Positions 22,440 through 35,013 are shown, counted from the stretch's first letter. The stretch is DNA of 64,000 bases from Gigaspora rosea (GCA_003550325.1 QKWP01001157.1:1-64000); one strand, 5' to 3'. Notes: generated by a model not told the origin, from the sequence alone. Translations and numbers: made by a program.

Positions 22440-24720
22440 TCTCTTGAAGAGGGCTTATAATCTTCGTTGCGAATTAGATTTAGAATTTTAATCCATGTAA
22501 AATTGTTTATTCGTTTTGCGTTACCCTCTGGTAGGTCCAAATTGCGCCAATTATTCTTTCCATCAATTTCATCCGACGAAGACTCTAATTAGAGATGGGA
22601 AAAATGCGCATTTTATAATAAAATGCGCATGATATATAAAATGCGCATGATACCGCATGATAAAAAATTTTTTTTCAATTTTTATCTTTATTATTGATAA
22701 TATATCTAAATAAAGATGCTACATATTGAAACTAAAATTAGATTTTGCCTATATATATAAATTTTTACAAATTAGCTAATTGTAAGCTTATATAATTTGA
22801 CACCTGACCCGTGGCTCTGCCACGAGAGCTTTGTATAAAACTTTAGAATCTTAGTTAAAATCTGCAAATTCGCATTATATAATATTCATAAATATGCCGA
22901 GTTAGTTTGCATTGAATCGTCACAAAAAAATCTGTTACTGAACATACCGGTACTATTCTATTAACTACAGTATATGGTTAAGATTGAGTTAGTTTCATTA
23001 AAATTATGATATCATAAAATTCTGCCACAGAATTCACACTCTATTTAAGTATAGCTGTGCCAGTTTTTATTAGAATTATTGTGATTTTTATTATGAGTTT
23101 TTATAAAAAAATTACATTACAAAATTTGTTCGCTATACCAGTAATTGCAATATATAGTGGGTTAGTTTGAATTAGTATAAGCTAACTATAAAAAGTTTGT
23201 TACAAAGCTCATTACTCCAATAACAGATAGTATGCAGCTTAGTTTTATTGGTGAATGCCAATTTTTAAAATAAGTGTTGCAAAGAGAAAACCTTATATTG
23301 CTATATTAGTTTTAGCACATTTGATCACCTTTTGAACATAACCGTAATTTTATTGGTTGGTCGACATAAAACTACGAGTCACTGAGAAAATTAGTTGATT
23401 ATCAGATAATCTTGGCGGCAAAAATTCCGACCAAAAATTCTAGAAATCAATCATCTAAATATTTGGCTGAATGTAACTTTTTTTGATATTCACAAAAATA
23501 TTCACTATTTTTTTATTAATCATATGTTTCGGAGCATTTGTCGTGTTCTTGCACTTGTTCTTGCACTTGCACTTATTCTTGAACTTGAGACCATTATACA
23601 AAACGTTTCAAATTCGTGAACTTTTTTAGCCCAAAATAGTTTGTAAATATTAGGCAATCAAACAACAAAAGTAAATTTGGAAAATTCACATTCACAATTT
23701 TAGGCTTAATAAGGACATTAAAAAATGATATAACAATTACTCGAATTTTATAATAATTACTCGACCATGATAATAGTCATTATCATCTTACATATTTCTG
23801 TTAGTTTTCCTACATTTAGGTCACATTTTTCGGATACGACCAATCAAAATGTTAAAGCGAACAGGTCCAGAATTGAAGTATATAGATAGATTAGAATGTT
23901 AATTATACTTATTTTTATATTTAATTTTCTATATAAAATTTTGATGGGATAAAATGCGCATGATTCGGAAACATGCGCATTAATGCGCATTCATGCGCAT
24001 GATTGAGGAATCATGCGCACGCACGAAACCCATCTCTAACTCTAATTTCTCGTAATCGTCTGATCTGACCAATATAAACAAAAACCTTCATGCTGGGATC
24101 AGCTTTCCTAAGATATGAAATGTTTATTGCAGTTGCAAGACTTAATGACAATTCGGATAATTTTTTAAGCTTACGATTTTTAATCTTCTTTAGAATCGTT
24201 TTATTGATTTCTTTTGTATCTAGTTCATTATAAACTGAATCACCCAATTCAATAGAACCAACATCTTTTTGGTTCGAGATGATTTCCTTATATTTTCGGG
24301 AATAGCTGATTCCTCAACGATAATGAGAGCTTCTGCTTTCTCTGCCCTCCATGTTTGTCTTTATCAAATGTAAGGGAACCAAAGTTTGTGCATCCTTAGA
24401 ATCACCGTCAAAATCATCGTTACTAGTAAAGAATAGAATTTGAAGTTTGCATATCGTTAGAACTATCTTTAGAATTACCGTTGGCAGTAATAGAATCTGG
24501 GTTTTGCTCCGAATCAGAATTATCACCGTCACTAACAGACGTTGAGTTTTGTTTAGAATCATCGTTTTCAGTAGAATTGGAATCTCGCATCATCAGAACT
24601 AATAATAGAATTTGAATCTTTATCAGAATTAGAACTAAAATTACTAACTGTAGAACTTTAATCTAACCTAGATTTAGAATTATCGTTTCTATTATTAGAA
24701 CAATGTTACATAGTAGAAAC
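22440..24720 (-). pseudogene. Ser/Asn/Asp-rich pseudogene split by a hAT element
   Basis: On the minus strand, protein-like sequence runs from about 24720 to 24047 and continues at 22589 down to about 22440. The first part is a low-complexity Ser/Asn/Asp tract (NSDKDSNSIISSDD, NGNSKDSSNDMQTSNS) made of repeated AATTCT/GATTCT codons. After it comes a Lys-rich helical part (KTILKKIKNRKLKKLSEL). Beyond the insertion the frame reads SSSDEIDGKNNWRNLDLPEG. At least two frameshifts and several stops break the gene. A 3' splice-like TTGGTCAG lies just before the last exon-like piece, so part of the shift could be intron. No known domain. The 79-codon frame ending inside the transposon is not a real gene end. 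Confidence 0.45.
22590..24038. mobile_element. Non-autonomous hAT element with ATGCGCAT words
   Basis: The tips TAGAGATGGG and CCCATCTCTA are exact inverted repeats, flanked by the perfect 8 bp duplication ACTCTAAT (22582-22589 and 24039-24046). The palindromic word ATGCGCAT, mostly as ATGCGCATGAT, is repeated near both ends and absent from the middle. 1449 bp with no transposase. It shares its tip with the small MITE at 53427-53639. Confidence 0.9.
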
Positions 24721-25559
24721 CTATGTTTTTGCTAAATATGCTTATATTATATCCATTATTTATTAACAATATTATTATTATATGATCTAAATTAGTATAT
24801 AATAAATATATTATGAAAATATATTAAACATATAATAACTATATGTTTTTTCTTTCTATTAACTCTCTTATAACTTTATTACTAATAATATGTTTATTGA
24901 TCCGGAGGATCTTTGTGTTTATGCAATGTGATATCAAAATTATGTTTCTGATGTTTTGACCAAAAATTAGTGGTTTTTTTTTTTATTCGTTTACAAAAAA
25001 AAGTCGATCAAGTTTCAGATAATGATGCCTGACGATTGACGAAATAGTTTCGTCTAGACGAATTACGAAACCGTTTCGTCAGGCAGCTTCAATTAGACGA
25101 ATGACGAATGACGAAACTCGTCTGCGAATATATATATATATTTATGAAAAAAAAATAAATAAAAAAAAAACATGCAATTTTTGCTTTAGGAATCATTAAA
25201 AACTGGTTAGTGCATAAACGCCTTCTTGCTTTCTGAGGCTGCACGTTGTGATGGTCGCGGGATCGGGTAAACGTAGCAGTGACTAAGAAACGTAGTAATC
25301 ACTAAGTAAACGTAGTAGTAGCTAAGTAAATGTAGTCATAAAGGTGTAAGTGTAGTCAGAATCTAGAATGTATATAATGGGTTGCTCTAGCCCTTAGTTT
25401 ACGATCTAATGTACCTAATGTATGCTCTCCAAAATCATCCTTAAATAAATATACATTCTTTTTATAATAAATGCCTAATAAATCATAAATATCCGCGTCC
25501 CATAAATTACTGCCAAATTCATGTAACCTTCTAACATCAACCCATCGGATTTAAACTCG
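24721..25559. other. No gene; GACGAAA cluster and possible LTR scrap
   Basis: 25025-25125 holds a cluster of TGACGAAA and TTTCGTC words. 25245-25420 looks promoter- or LTR-like: it starts TGTGATGGTCG, has three imperfect copies of AAGTAAACGTAGTAG, and contains TATATAATGGG. No second copy or target duplication is visible, so it is not called an LTR. Confidence 0.4.
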
Positions 25560-26960
25560 GAATGAAAGTACCAAGCTCTTCCATACGATGGTTACAGTAT
25601 GCATTGTTAGAACAGTCACCCAACAAGAAAACTTGCACTATTATTGCAGATATGGAGCCCAAGCACCACAATAATATGTCTCACATTGCTATCACAGCTG
25701 TGTTATCAATCACCAAACGAGGGCCTTGCATCGCTATTGCCTTGGAGGCTTTCACGAAACAATAGTCCTTTCACTGTTGTTATTGTGGAGCCAGTGTGAA
25801 GCCTAATTTCAAGATTGAGATCCTGCATTGCTCTCGTTAGGGTCCAGAACAAGGACCACCAAAATTTGATATCATTTAGAAATCATATAAATATGTCCAA
25901 ATTTTTGACATTCCCTGGTCCAGAATGGGCTAACCAGCGGGTTGCCCATTTTGGACTCTACTCTCACAGTCCCAGAGTCTAATAATAAATGAAAGAACCT
26001 CATCGCCATTGAGCTCAACCACTAAAAAAAACAAATCCTTGCACTACGTCATGGTCGTGGCGCTCAATTATTGGACGAAAACCCCTTTACTGATATTGCC
26101 ATGGAGCCTACTTATGAAATATTTGGTCCTTGTACTGCTACTATGCCACACAAAGCTGGTTTTCCATTCTTGCCTAACTGGTATTTCAATTTTCGGATGG
26201 CATTGGATTTTTTTTTCCTTCTTTAATACCAGTCTACTGTAAATTAATAAACTCATGTTAATACCTGAGGTCATACGATTAATGCATGATATGGAATCAG
26301 TAAAATTGGATCAGTAGTCAGATTTCTTCCTACCGTTTCTATCAGATAATTCTGAGAAATCAATGTCTTCATTGAGTAACACCGAATAAATTTATGAAAA
26401 AAAAATAAATAACAAAAATAGATGATTCAAACAATCGGGACTTCAAAAAAAACCTATCTTAAAAATTGAAAAAATGGTAATGTACATCCTTATAATGAAG
26501 TCTAATTACAATTGAGATTCTTGTGCTCTCGCAGCTTGGAGCCTAATCAGCCATGAAAGATCTTTGCAATATGATCACTGTGAACCCAACCACCTAACAA
26601 AAGGTCTTTGCATAGAGTTGTTAAGAGTTGTTAAAACTTACCTGACAACTTACTTTACATGGTAAGTTACATGTAAGTTACTGTAACTTACATTTAAATT
26701 ATTGTAATTTACTAAAGTCAGGTAAGTTATAGTGTAAGTCGCAATAGCTTACATGTAACTAATAAATTTAACAACCCTATCCTTGTATTTCTATCACCAT
26801 GGGGCTTAATCACCAAGCATGAGAGTTTGCACCGTTATCACAGACGCAAAGCTAAATAAGTTGTCCTTGTATTGTCATTGCAACTATGGTGTCCAATCAT
26901 CAAATAAGGAGCCCTTGCATTGCCTGAATGTTTTGGAACCCATCTGTACCTACTAATAAC
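25560..26960 (+). repeat. Decayed ~44 bp minisatellite, about 15 units
   Basis: Roughly 15 degenerate units of 40-48 bp follow the pattern CCTTGCATTGCTATT, then GGAGCC, then CAATCACCAAACAA. Examples begin near 25634, 25725, 25767, 26036, 26083, 26127, 26562, 26864 and 26910. Unrelated AT-rich inserts separate the blocks (about 25870-25980 and 26240-26515). Frames starting at 25562 and 26009 are read out of this repeat and are broken by stops. The array may once have been coding, as the units average near a multiple of 3, but nothing proves it. Confidence 0.6.
26613..26779. mobile_element. Small hAT MITE inside the minisatellite
   Basis: 167 bp with tips TAGAGTTGTTAA and, inverted, TAGGGTTGTTAA. 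The interior is rich in GTAAGTTAC-type words. The flanks TCTTTGCA and TCCTTGTA are an 8 bp duplication with two transition differences. Confidence 0.75.
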
Positions 26961-27361
26961 TAAACAAGCGATCATATATTACTCTAGAAAAAAAGATATC
27001 CTCTTTATAATATTAGTAATTCGATTTCAACAATCACATGTAATTACGATATTAACCTTCATCTAATAAAATCCATAGCATAAAAACATGAAGGTTGAGG
27101 CGACAAATCGAATTTGTAATTCAATAAGTCTTCCAAGCTTACATTTGACAAGTTCTCCGAATTACTGTGACTCCCGATAATCGACATCACGAAGATGTCC
27201 ATATCAACAATCATTTTAAAGACACCACATTTCATCAACACTCGCTTCACCGACAAGCTTATTTTACTGACGATTAATTTACAAACAAGTTCATTTCGTA
27301 AATAACCAATAGCTCATATAGCTAGATTCTAATTCTGAACTTAATCCTAATGATAACAAGA

Positions 27362-27547
27362 ATTATTGTACACTTTATGTTAACACCTAGCCATTTTCAT
27401 GCATGTTATTGGGTCAATTCTAATACATGATACACAAACTTTCTTCACCTCCTATCGGAGGTGAACAAAATTTGTGTATCACGTTTAGAAATGGCCCAAT
27501 AAGGTGCAAAAAATGGCTAGGTGCTTACGTCTGAAATGTACAATAAT
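27362..27547. mobile_element. Foldback MITE
   Basis: 186 bp that is one long imperfect hairpin. ATTATTGTACA at the left edge returns inverted at the right edge, AACACCTAGCCATTTT pairs with AAAATGGCTAGGTG, and the centre is the perfect palindrome ACCTCC-tatc-GGAGGT. Arms are about 85 bp. Confidence 0.8.
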
Positions 27548-27557
27548 GTAGATATTG

Positions 27558-27680
27558 GGTCATGTTGTTAAAGATAATCGCTGATTTCTTCACAGCAGAC
27601 ACCGCGTTATGACGTGCCCTTTGGTCACGTAATAAGCACAGCGTCCTAGTGAATAATCAGTTATCATCAACAACATGATC
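27558..27680. mobile_element. Small foldback MITE
   Basis: GGTCATGTTGTTAAAGATAA on the left pairs with TTATCATCAACAACATGATC on the right. 123 bp, lying 10 bp after the preceding hairpin. No ORF. Confidence 0.7.
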
Positions 27681-27850
27681 AATAACTATAAATTATTTTG
27701 CAAAATGAGCTGTCAGTGAAAATTTATTGTTTATGAAACGAACTTGCCTGTAAATCAATCATCAGCAATGAGGGTCAGTGAAATGTGATGTCTTTGAAGT
27801 GATTGTAGGTAAGTGATCAAATCAGGACGAAACTAGTTACTAGGCAAAAG

Positions 27851-28109
27851 ACCAAACCCAAGCTCAAAAAAAAAAAAACAACAACAACAGAACGACAACG
27901 AAAATACAAAATTCAAAAAATATGAATTTTGATCAATAGTATTAGCTTAATCATCAACGTCATAGTAATAAATTCAAAATTAATAATCATTAAAAATAAT
28001 GCCATGTTACTAAATTACAGATCTAACACTCACATGAATGTTAGATAATGCGCAATAGAATAGTCCCAAATTTCAAGAATACTGCATCGTAATAATTGTG
28101 ACGGATCAG
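27851..28109. other. No recognised gene
   Basis: AT-rich, with a short (AAC)n run near 27880. Confidence 0.5.
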
Positions 28110-28291
28110 ATTAAAATGAAATATGCACTGTATAAAAAAATTGGCAAACCAACTGGAATTATAATTTTTTGAAGCGTATTTTTTAGGGTTATAAGTTAAG
28201 GTTAGAGGTTAGTTTTAGAGTTGAGTTTATATTAAACAAGTATATGTGTGTTTTAGAGGGTTAAGCAGAAACCCACATTTTTCATTTTAAT
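28110..28291. mobile_element. MITE, copy 1 of the ATTAAAATGAAA family
   Basis: Inverted tips ATTAAAATGAAATATG and CATTTTTCATTTTAAT. The interior has TTAGGGTTATAAGTTAAGG and GAGTTTATATTAAA. A diverged second copy is at 58707-58883 in the same orientation. A third related set of words is not evident. Confidence 0.65.
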
Positions 28292-28637
28292 ACGATTTTA
28301 TTATGATCCGCGACAATGATTACCTATTTAAAGATTTCAGATGATAAAGAATGTCGTGCACATTTGAAATTGAAAATCATAATTCTTTCCAAAAATGAAC
28401 AAACGAAATCATTACTCCTACTAAAATAGGATTTTTTTGAAAAAAATCAGCATAACAATATGCGACAAACATTTCATGTTACACAAGTAACGTGATCGTA
28501 CTGTCGTACGAACTTACACAGCATTTTTTTTTAGCCGCAAACCTTATACTTATTTGAATTCGTTATTACATACTTATTAAAGTTTATATTTTAAGTTTGA
28601 AAATTTTGATAAAGAATTTATAGACAATTCCAAGCTT

Positions 28638-30371
28638 ATGTTTAATATTCAGGGAGAGGTCAATGATATAAAAGGAGAATCTGAAGAGATTCAAAAAGGT
28701 AAATAATTATTATACAGTATAACTCAATATCAAAACGCATATATATATTTATAATTCTTCTATTAACCTACTTCAAAAACATTAAAAATTTCATTAGAAT
28801 CTTACAAATTATATCCTCCTTTTACGAATGGTGATGAATTTATATTAAATTTATTCCTATATTTTATTAAATTATTTAATATTCATTATGAATCAACATA
28901 TATTGTTAATACATTAAGACAATACTTTAAAGATAATAATATAAATCCTTTTGATGTTTTTAATCAATTGATTCATCATCAATATCAATCATACTTTACA
29001 AGTTTAATTGGTTATTTTTATCAATTTGGTATTGGTACAGAAATTAGTTACAGATTAGCGAATAAATTTTATACACGATCAACTATTCAAGAAATAAAAC
29101 CAAACAAAGCTGATTTAAAATTCATTAATGAATTAATTGAGAATAACCAGAACATAGGAAAAATTTCTGCAGCATTTTTATATTTTTATGGTATTGGAGT
29201 TAAAGAAGATATGCAAAGAGTATTTCTCTTATATAATGAAACAGCTAAGAATGATTATGGATTAGGACAATATTTAGTTGGTAAATGCTTTGAGAAAGGT
29301 TATGGAGTGGAAACAAATAACAAAAAGGCTTTTGAATGGTATTTGAAATCTGCCGAAAATGGAACACCCCTTGGACAATATTGTCTTGGACGATTTTATC
29401 AACATGGTATATCTATTAATAAAGATGAAAAAATAGCATTTGAATATTATTTAAAATCAGCTAAAAGCGGAAACTTGAATGGTTTAACAAATCTTGGATA
29501 TTGTTACGAAAATGGTATAGGTGTTATCAAAGATAAAAAGAAAGCTTTTGAATTATATTTTAATTCATTTTTTAGTGCAGATATGTCTATTGCGCAAAAT
29601 TATTTTTTGCGTTATTATAAAACATATATAGGCATTGGAAATAATCATAATATGGCACTTAAATGGCATTTAAAATTGGCAGAAAGTGGCAATCTTATCG
29701 GTCAAAATAGTCTTGGATTTTGTTATTATCATGGCATTGGCATTAGTAGAGATTTTAAAAAGGCAGTTGAATGGTATTCAAAATCTGCAGAAGGTGGTAA
29801 TTCTAATGGTCAAAACAATCTTGCATGGTGTTATTTGGAAGGCCATGGAGTTGATAAAGATGATAATAAAACATTTCAATTATGTTTAAGTTCTGCAAAA
29901 AATGGTAATTTTAATGGATATAATGATCTTGGATGGTGGTACCAACATGGTTTGGGTGTTACTAAAGATGAAAAAAAAGCATTTGATTGTTATTTGAAAT
30001 CTGCAAAAAACGATAATACTTATGGACAAGTTAGTGTTGGATTATGTTATTCTAATGGTGTAGGCGTTGATATTGATCTAAAAAAAGCATTTGAGTGGTA
30101 TTTGAAATCTGCCAAGGGCGGTGGTATCGTTGCACAATTTCAGCTTGGATATTGTTACAAACATGGCTATGGAACTAATAAAAATAAAGAAAAAGCATTT
30201 AAATGGTTTATTAAATCTGCTGAAGGTGGTAGTATTGAAGGGCAAATTGAGCTTGGGCTATGTTATAAGAATGGATTGGGAACACCTATAGATGAAGAAA
30301 AAGCACTTGGGTGGTTTTCGAAAGCAGTAGATGGCGAAATTAATAATCTCACATGGGTTCAGTATTCATAG
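28638..30371 (+). CDS. Sel1-repeat protein, two exons
   Basis: Exon 1 is 28638-28698, the intron (GTAAAT...TTTCATTAG) is 28699-28797, and exon 2 is 28798-30371. The junction codon G|AA is in phase, giving about 544 residues. An upstream exon may be missing, since the frame stays open 5' of this ATG. The N-terminal ~90 residues are a conserved-looking helical region (SYKLYPPF, FILNLFLYFIKLFNIHYES). Then come about 12 Sel1 repeats of ~36 residues, each of the form LGxCYxxGIGVxKDxxKAFEWYLKSA, up to the C-terminus. Sel1 repeats form a superhelical protein-binding scaffold, so the role is probably adaptor or signalling. No kinase domain, signal peptide or membrane segment is seen. Rhizophagus-type fungi carry very large Sel1 families. 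It faces the permease gene (-) downstream. Identity is secure; the function is inferred from the domain. Confidence 0.88.
28699..28797 (+). other. Intron in the Sel1-repeat gene
   Basis: 99 bp, with donor AAG|GTAAAT and acceptor TTTCATTAG|AA. Splicing joins the frames so that ...EEIQK-E-SYKLYPPF is continuous. Confidence 0.8.
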
Positions 30372-31539
30372 ATAGATCCATTTAAATATAATTATTTTTT
30401 ACTAAATGTGATATATAGCGAAGATGTTACTATATTATTCACTGTAGCGAATACTGAGATTAGATGAAAGTTTGATTGGATTTATCAATTCATGTATTCA
30501 AAGAATGTATTTTAATTTTGTGAGCAAAAAAAATAAAGTTTTGAGGTCAATCAAAAAATAACTTTTTATTTTATAAATAGTAATTCAACTTTTTAAATTG
30601 AATAAATTTAACAAGTTAATCTAATGATTTGAGTATATTGCATATGATTCGTGAACTATGTGTTAAAATTAATAATCTAATAGAAATAATAATTATATTA
30701 CGAGTATAACAAACATTGTAGGTGTTATTATTCGGTGCAAATTTTGAAATGTCAATAAGATATAGGTGAGATATATAATTTTGTTTAAGCTTTTATTTAG
30801 TTTAATTTCGAGTGAACGTTCTTGCATTATTCAATTAGTAATATAAAATATTACGATATTTTAAGTAAAATTTATATGAAATTTTTATTTGCAGGAGAAT
30901 TTATTCAAACTTCTCGTATTGATTTAATTTTTAAAAGTATAATTATTAGCTATTTTTTGATAAAAGCTGGATTTAATCTTTCAGCAAATATAGAAAACTA
31001 AGTAATATATTATTTAATAGAATATATTTAAATCAGGGAACTTGATTATGAAATAATTAATTAGCTATTTATAAGTTTGATAAAACAACTTCATCAATAT
31101 ATCAAATAAAGTATTAGGATATGTAGTTTAAGTTTATTTGATACTTTACTACATATATGGCAGATTTGATAACGTTATTTCCTTGATTATATTGATGTAA
31201 TTACTGTAATATTGACTTATTATATGCCTCACTTATCAGATATTCTTGATAAATTTTAAGTTAATTAATATTTTAAAAAAATTTTATTTGGTGATGTTGA
31301 AGCATCAGCAATGTAAATTTTATGCAAATTAATAAAAAAAATTATAAATAACGTATATAAATTGATAAAAGCATATTAGTTAAGGAAGTAAATAATTCTT
31401 CAAGAACTGAAATGCCACTAATTAAGTCATAAATAATATTAAAGTAATATTTATGTAGTTGACAATTAATTGACATAATAATAATAAGGACGAGAATATG
31501 CAAATTGATAAATTGTGAAGGTTCTAATATACAATAAAT
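30372..31539. other. Intergenic between convergent genes
   Basis: AT-rich. It should contain both 3' ends, and AATAAAG at about 30532 could be a poly(A) signal for the Sel1 gene. A short exon-like frame after TTTTTATTTGCAG near 30894 is not convincing. Confidence 0.5.
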
Positions 31540-33936
31540 TCAAATTTCATTAAGTGTAATCATTGACTGTTCATTGTTAGAATTTAGAGAGGTTGAAGTT
31601 GGCTCTTTACTTTTTGATCTTTTGAATATACAAATCCATGCCTTATAGAAAAAGTAAAAGCCTAGCCCAATTGCCATCCAACAAAATAATCTTGCGATGG
31701 ATTCAATTGCTGCTGTTGCCAAAAATAATATATTTAATACTGCACCAACCAAAGGAATCCAAAAAGGACCTGGTGCTTTAAATTTTCCAGGAAATTTTGA
31801 CCCTTTAAACCTTAATATGTTTACTACGAAGAAAGCTAATAATGTCCCTCCAGACATTAATTCCGATAGTACATTTATTGGAAACAATGCAGCTGCTATG
31901 CCTGCAAATACACCACCGAATATAGTAGGTATATATAAAGTACCATATTTGGGATGAAGCTTTGCAATAATTTTAGGGAATAATCCATCACTGCATATAA
32001 AAAAAAAATATTTATTAATTTGTTTTCGGACGAAGATAATATAATAAATTAAACTGAAATATGAAGACGTGACAATTACTTTGCCATTGCATAGATAATA
32101 CGAGGTTGCCCCATCAATAATACAAGAATAACAGATATCAAACCAATTACTGCTCCAATATCCATAATAATTCCTAGCCATTTTATTCCAATTGCATTAA
32201 CAGCTACCGATAATGGCGTAGCACTATTAAGAATAGTATATGGAACTACTCCTACTAACACGATGCTTAAAAAAAACGAAAATAAAATAAGTTAGCAAAG
32301 ATGTTCAAGAATTAAGTATTAATTTTTGCATATGCTCAGCGCTCGTTTTTTGGTCATTAATACTTATCATGTGATAGTAAAATAGGACCAAAAACAACAA
32401 AAAAATTGCCTTTTAACTAAAATACAAATGATATAACAGTCAATATTGTTATATGAATTGAGTTACCTTACAGCGATGTAAATAATAAAAACAGCAAAGA
32501 AACTAACCATAATTGCAAGAGGTAAATTCTTTCGTGGTTCTCTAGATTCTTCGGCAACAGTTGAAACTAAATCAAATCCGACATATGCAAAAAAAACTGT
32601 AGTGGTCCCTGCTAATATTCCTGTTCCCTAATTTCATAATGTTTAATAAATTTTATTGAAAATTTAAGAAAATCAAGTTAAAAATTTCATGATAATTCGC
32701 CTTTACTTTATCAAAAAAATGAAATATTATTTTAGCATTAATTGTTTTCTGATCCTTTAATAAAAAGTATGGAGAACATTTTCTTGGTTCTAATGAGATA
32801 AACACGAACAATTGATATTTTTACGTTTTCTAAATAGATAATTTTCTTGTAAATATAAATCAATCAAGAAACATGATAATATCAACGTCTCATGTTGAAT
32901 TTGACCTCAACATCATTAGAATGAAGCTGCATAATGTTATAACTTTTCAAAGGCGAATTATAAATTAACTTTTAATTTAATTTTAAACATACCCAAAATT
33001 TTGACAATGATCCTTCGTTAGGTGGAATAAAAGGATGAAAATTCTCAGACTTAATGTGCATTCCAGCAACAATAATGAACAAAAATATAGCTATAAGTTT
33101 TACACTGACAAAAAATATAGCAAATCTGGCCGAAACTTTAATCCTGAAAACAAGTAGAATAGTTAAGAAAATTATGATAGCAAATGCAGGAAGATTAAAA
33201 TAGGCCCCAGGAACTATTTCAAAAGTACGAGATGTACTATTAAATAACAACGGAGCTTCTGTGAAAGTTGATTGGAGTTCGATGCCAAAAGCATCATAAA
33301 AGAAAGTTTTAAAATATCCTGACCACCCTTTTAAACATTATAAATTTTTTAAATATAATATCAGATATAGTATTGATATACATACAGTGATAAATTATAC
33401 ACATACGGTACATACCCACAGACACCGCAGCAGCGCCCACCAAATATTCCAAGGCTAAATCCCAGCCAACAATCCAAGCAATAAGCTCACCTAAAGTTGT
33501 ATACGCGTAAGTGTATGATGAACCGGAGAATGGCATCATAGACGATAACTCAGAATACGATAATGCAGATAAGAAAGCCGTAATCCCAGCAAATATAACA
33601 GATATAATAACAGCGGGACCAGATATAGTGGCCGCAGCTTGACCTAATTATGTCAAATTAAAATCTTTATTTAATCTATTTAATCAAACCGTAAGTACCC
33701 TTATTAGTATTTTTAATATTACCTGTCAAAACAAATATTCCGTTACCAATTATAGCACCTATGCAAATTATAATTAAATTCCAGACACTTAAATCTTGTT
33801 TATGATTAAAAGTTTGCCTTCGAAGTTCAGAATTATCATCAAAATTTTCTATCTGCTTTTTTGTAAATAAATTTCGAAAATGGTATTTCAATAATGATTT
33901 CCTTATTGACTCATCAATTGATTTTTCAGTTACCAT
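31540..33936 (-). CDS. Amino acid permease, APC/cationic amino acid transporter type, six exons
   Basis: On the minus strand the exons are 33936-33723, 33643-33416, 33327-32993, 32627-32467, 32265-32080 and 31990-31540. All junctions are GT/AG and in phase, giving 524 residues. The protein is a polytopic membrane transporter moving amino acids, probably at the plasma or vacuolar membrane. Diagnostic features are the first membrane helix IGAIIGNGIFVLTG (59-72) followed by QAAATISGPA, the SYSELSSMMPFSGSSYTYAY segment, and GFDLVSTVAEESREPRKN (276-293), typical of SLC7A/CAT-like carriers. About 12 hydrophobic segments can be seen. A 50-residue charged cytosolic N-terminus and a Ser-rich C-terminus flank the core. 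Length is normal for the family. Some reading frames visible across introns are not exons. Substrate (cationic or neutral amino acid) cannot be told from sequence alone. Confidence 0.9.
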
Positions 33937-34776
33937 CCTTAATAATTTTAATTTACCAAGAAATAGCAATAGATAATACAAATGTAAAATTTAATATTAA
34001 AAGAGTATAAAAGGTTAAGATTTGAGGTAGATTCTAAATGTATAAATACTTTTTGGATACATAATTCACGTATACTCAATGATATTCATGATGTTTATAA
34101 AATTTTTTGCTAACACATTAAGACCATTTTGGTAATGTAAATTGATAATAAGACATAAAGAAAAGTATCAGTCGGTGCATATTGCAACGGTTGAGTTGGG
34201 AGAGCAGTAAAACAATATAGACAATAGTGCCAATTAAAGCTCCAACCGCTTACGGTAGAGGTATATAAGGGTATTAATATATGGTCACGGGATTTAAGAT
34301 AGGTCAAGTATATAATGTGGGGAGAGCGAAGGGATGATCTATCGCTAAATCACCAGAATAATATAAAGACGCTGACGCCGGTGATGCTAATATGGGGGGA
34401 TATCAATAGTATGTTATCAAAATGATTGATATAATAATTATTATATTAATTCTAGTTGATATGTTTAAAAGGATTTCCAGTGATCGATAGAGATATCAGG
34501 TGATCGATAGGGCTATCGGTTAATCGATAGATAATCAGGTGATTCCAAAGCCGAGACGATTTAGGAATTTTTTTTTAGGTATTCTGGAATTTAAGTTATC
34601 AGGTTACAGGTGATTTCGAAGGGGCTGTCTGAGACTAGCGATGCTAAAGAAGGCGGTATCTCTAGGTATTTATTTTCAGCGAAGTGCTACTAATTGAGGC
34701 CAAATATTTCTTTATAATATCACGTGACGAAGTTCCTTCGAGTTGATGGACGCACGTAAGTCAACAGATCGAAAAG
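33937..34776. other. Upstream region of the permease; no gene
   Basis: 34475-34550 contains four imperfect copies of a GTGATCGATAG / AATCGATAG word, which could be regulatory or a small repeat. A minus-strand segment near 34160-34220 reads hydrophobic in one frame but has no start or context. Confidence 0.4.
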
Positions 34777-35013
34777 ATGGCGAAGCAGGACGTAGGCGCA
34801 TCACATGGCTGGAGTAAGGGGCGGGGTCACGAGCCGGGCGTGGCAAAGGTAGGAAGGCATGTGAAAATCATCATTGAGATTCCAGATCGAGAATTAGAGA
34901 CAGGTGAGTGCGATGTAAGATCAACTGCCGCATATGGCCTAAGGCAGGATCGATACAAGATGAAGCTAGTACTAGTAAATAAGAAGCGGTGCCAGAAACT
35001 ACGCCAAGAATAG
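34777..35013 (+). CDS. Uncertain small ORF in a GC-rich island
   Basis: 78 codons from ATG 34777 to TAG, in a ~550 bp island (about 34690-35230) far richer in G+C than its surroundings. The product is basic (GWSKGRGHEPGVAKVGRHVK) and has no recognisable domain. GT donor-like sites (AAGGTAGG, CAGGTGAG) lie within, so the island might be part of a spliced gene or the remnant of a GC-rich transposon. Overlapping minus-strand frames exist, so coding is not proven. Confidence 0.25.
   Translation: MAKQDVGASHGWSKGRGHEPGVAKVGRHVKIIIEIPDRELETGECDVRSTAAYGLRQDRYKMKLVLVNKKRCQKLRQE

Larger units (their letters stand above)
27200..27850. mobile_element. Decayed TTCACCGACAA element split by two hairpins
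   Basis: The left part (to about 27350) has TTCACCGACAAG and ATTTTACTGACG. The right part (from about 27690) has the inverted words (GTCAGTGAAA, GTCTTTGAAGTGATTG). Two unrelated hairpin MITEs sit between. Same family as 37146 and 62172 but much older. Confidence 0.5.

Noticed and set aside
25244..25500. Possible solo LTR starting TGTGATGG
   Set aside because: No matching CA end with a target repeat could be placed.
25560..26960. CRISPR-like regularity
   Set aside because: Units are contiguous degenerate tandem repeats with no spacers; the genome is eukaryotic.
30880..31005. Exon-like frame after a TTTTTATTTGCAG acceptor
   Set aside because: No partner exon, no recognisable protein and AT-rich composition.
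34110..34307. Hydrophobic minus-strand frame upstream of the permease, first taken for a permease fragment
   Set aside because: No start, splice sites or conserved permease motif; too short to support.
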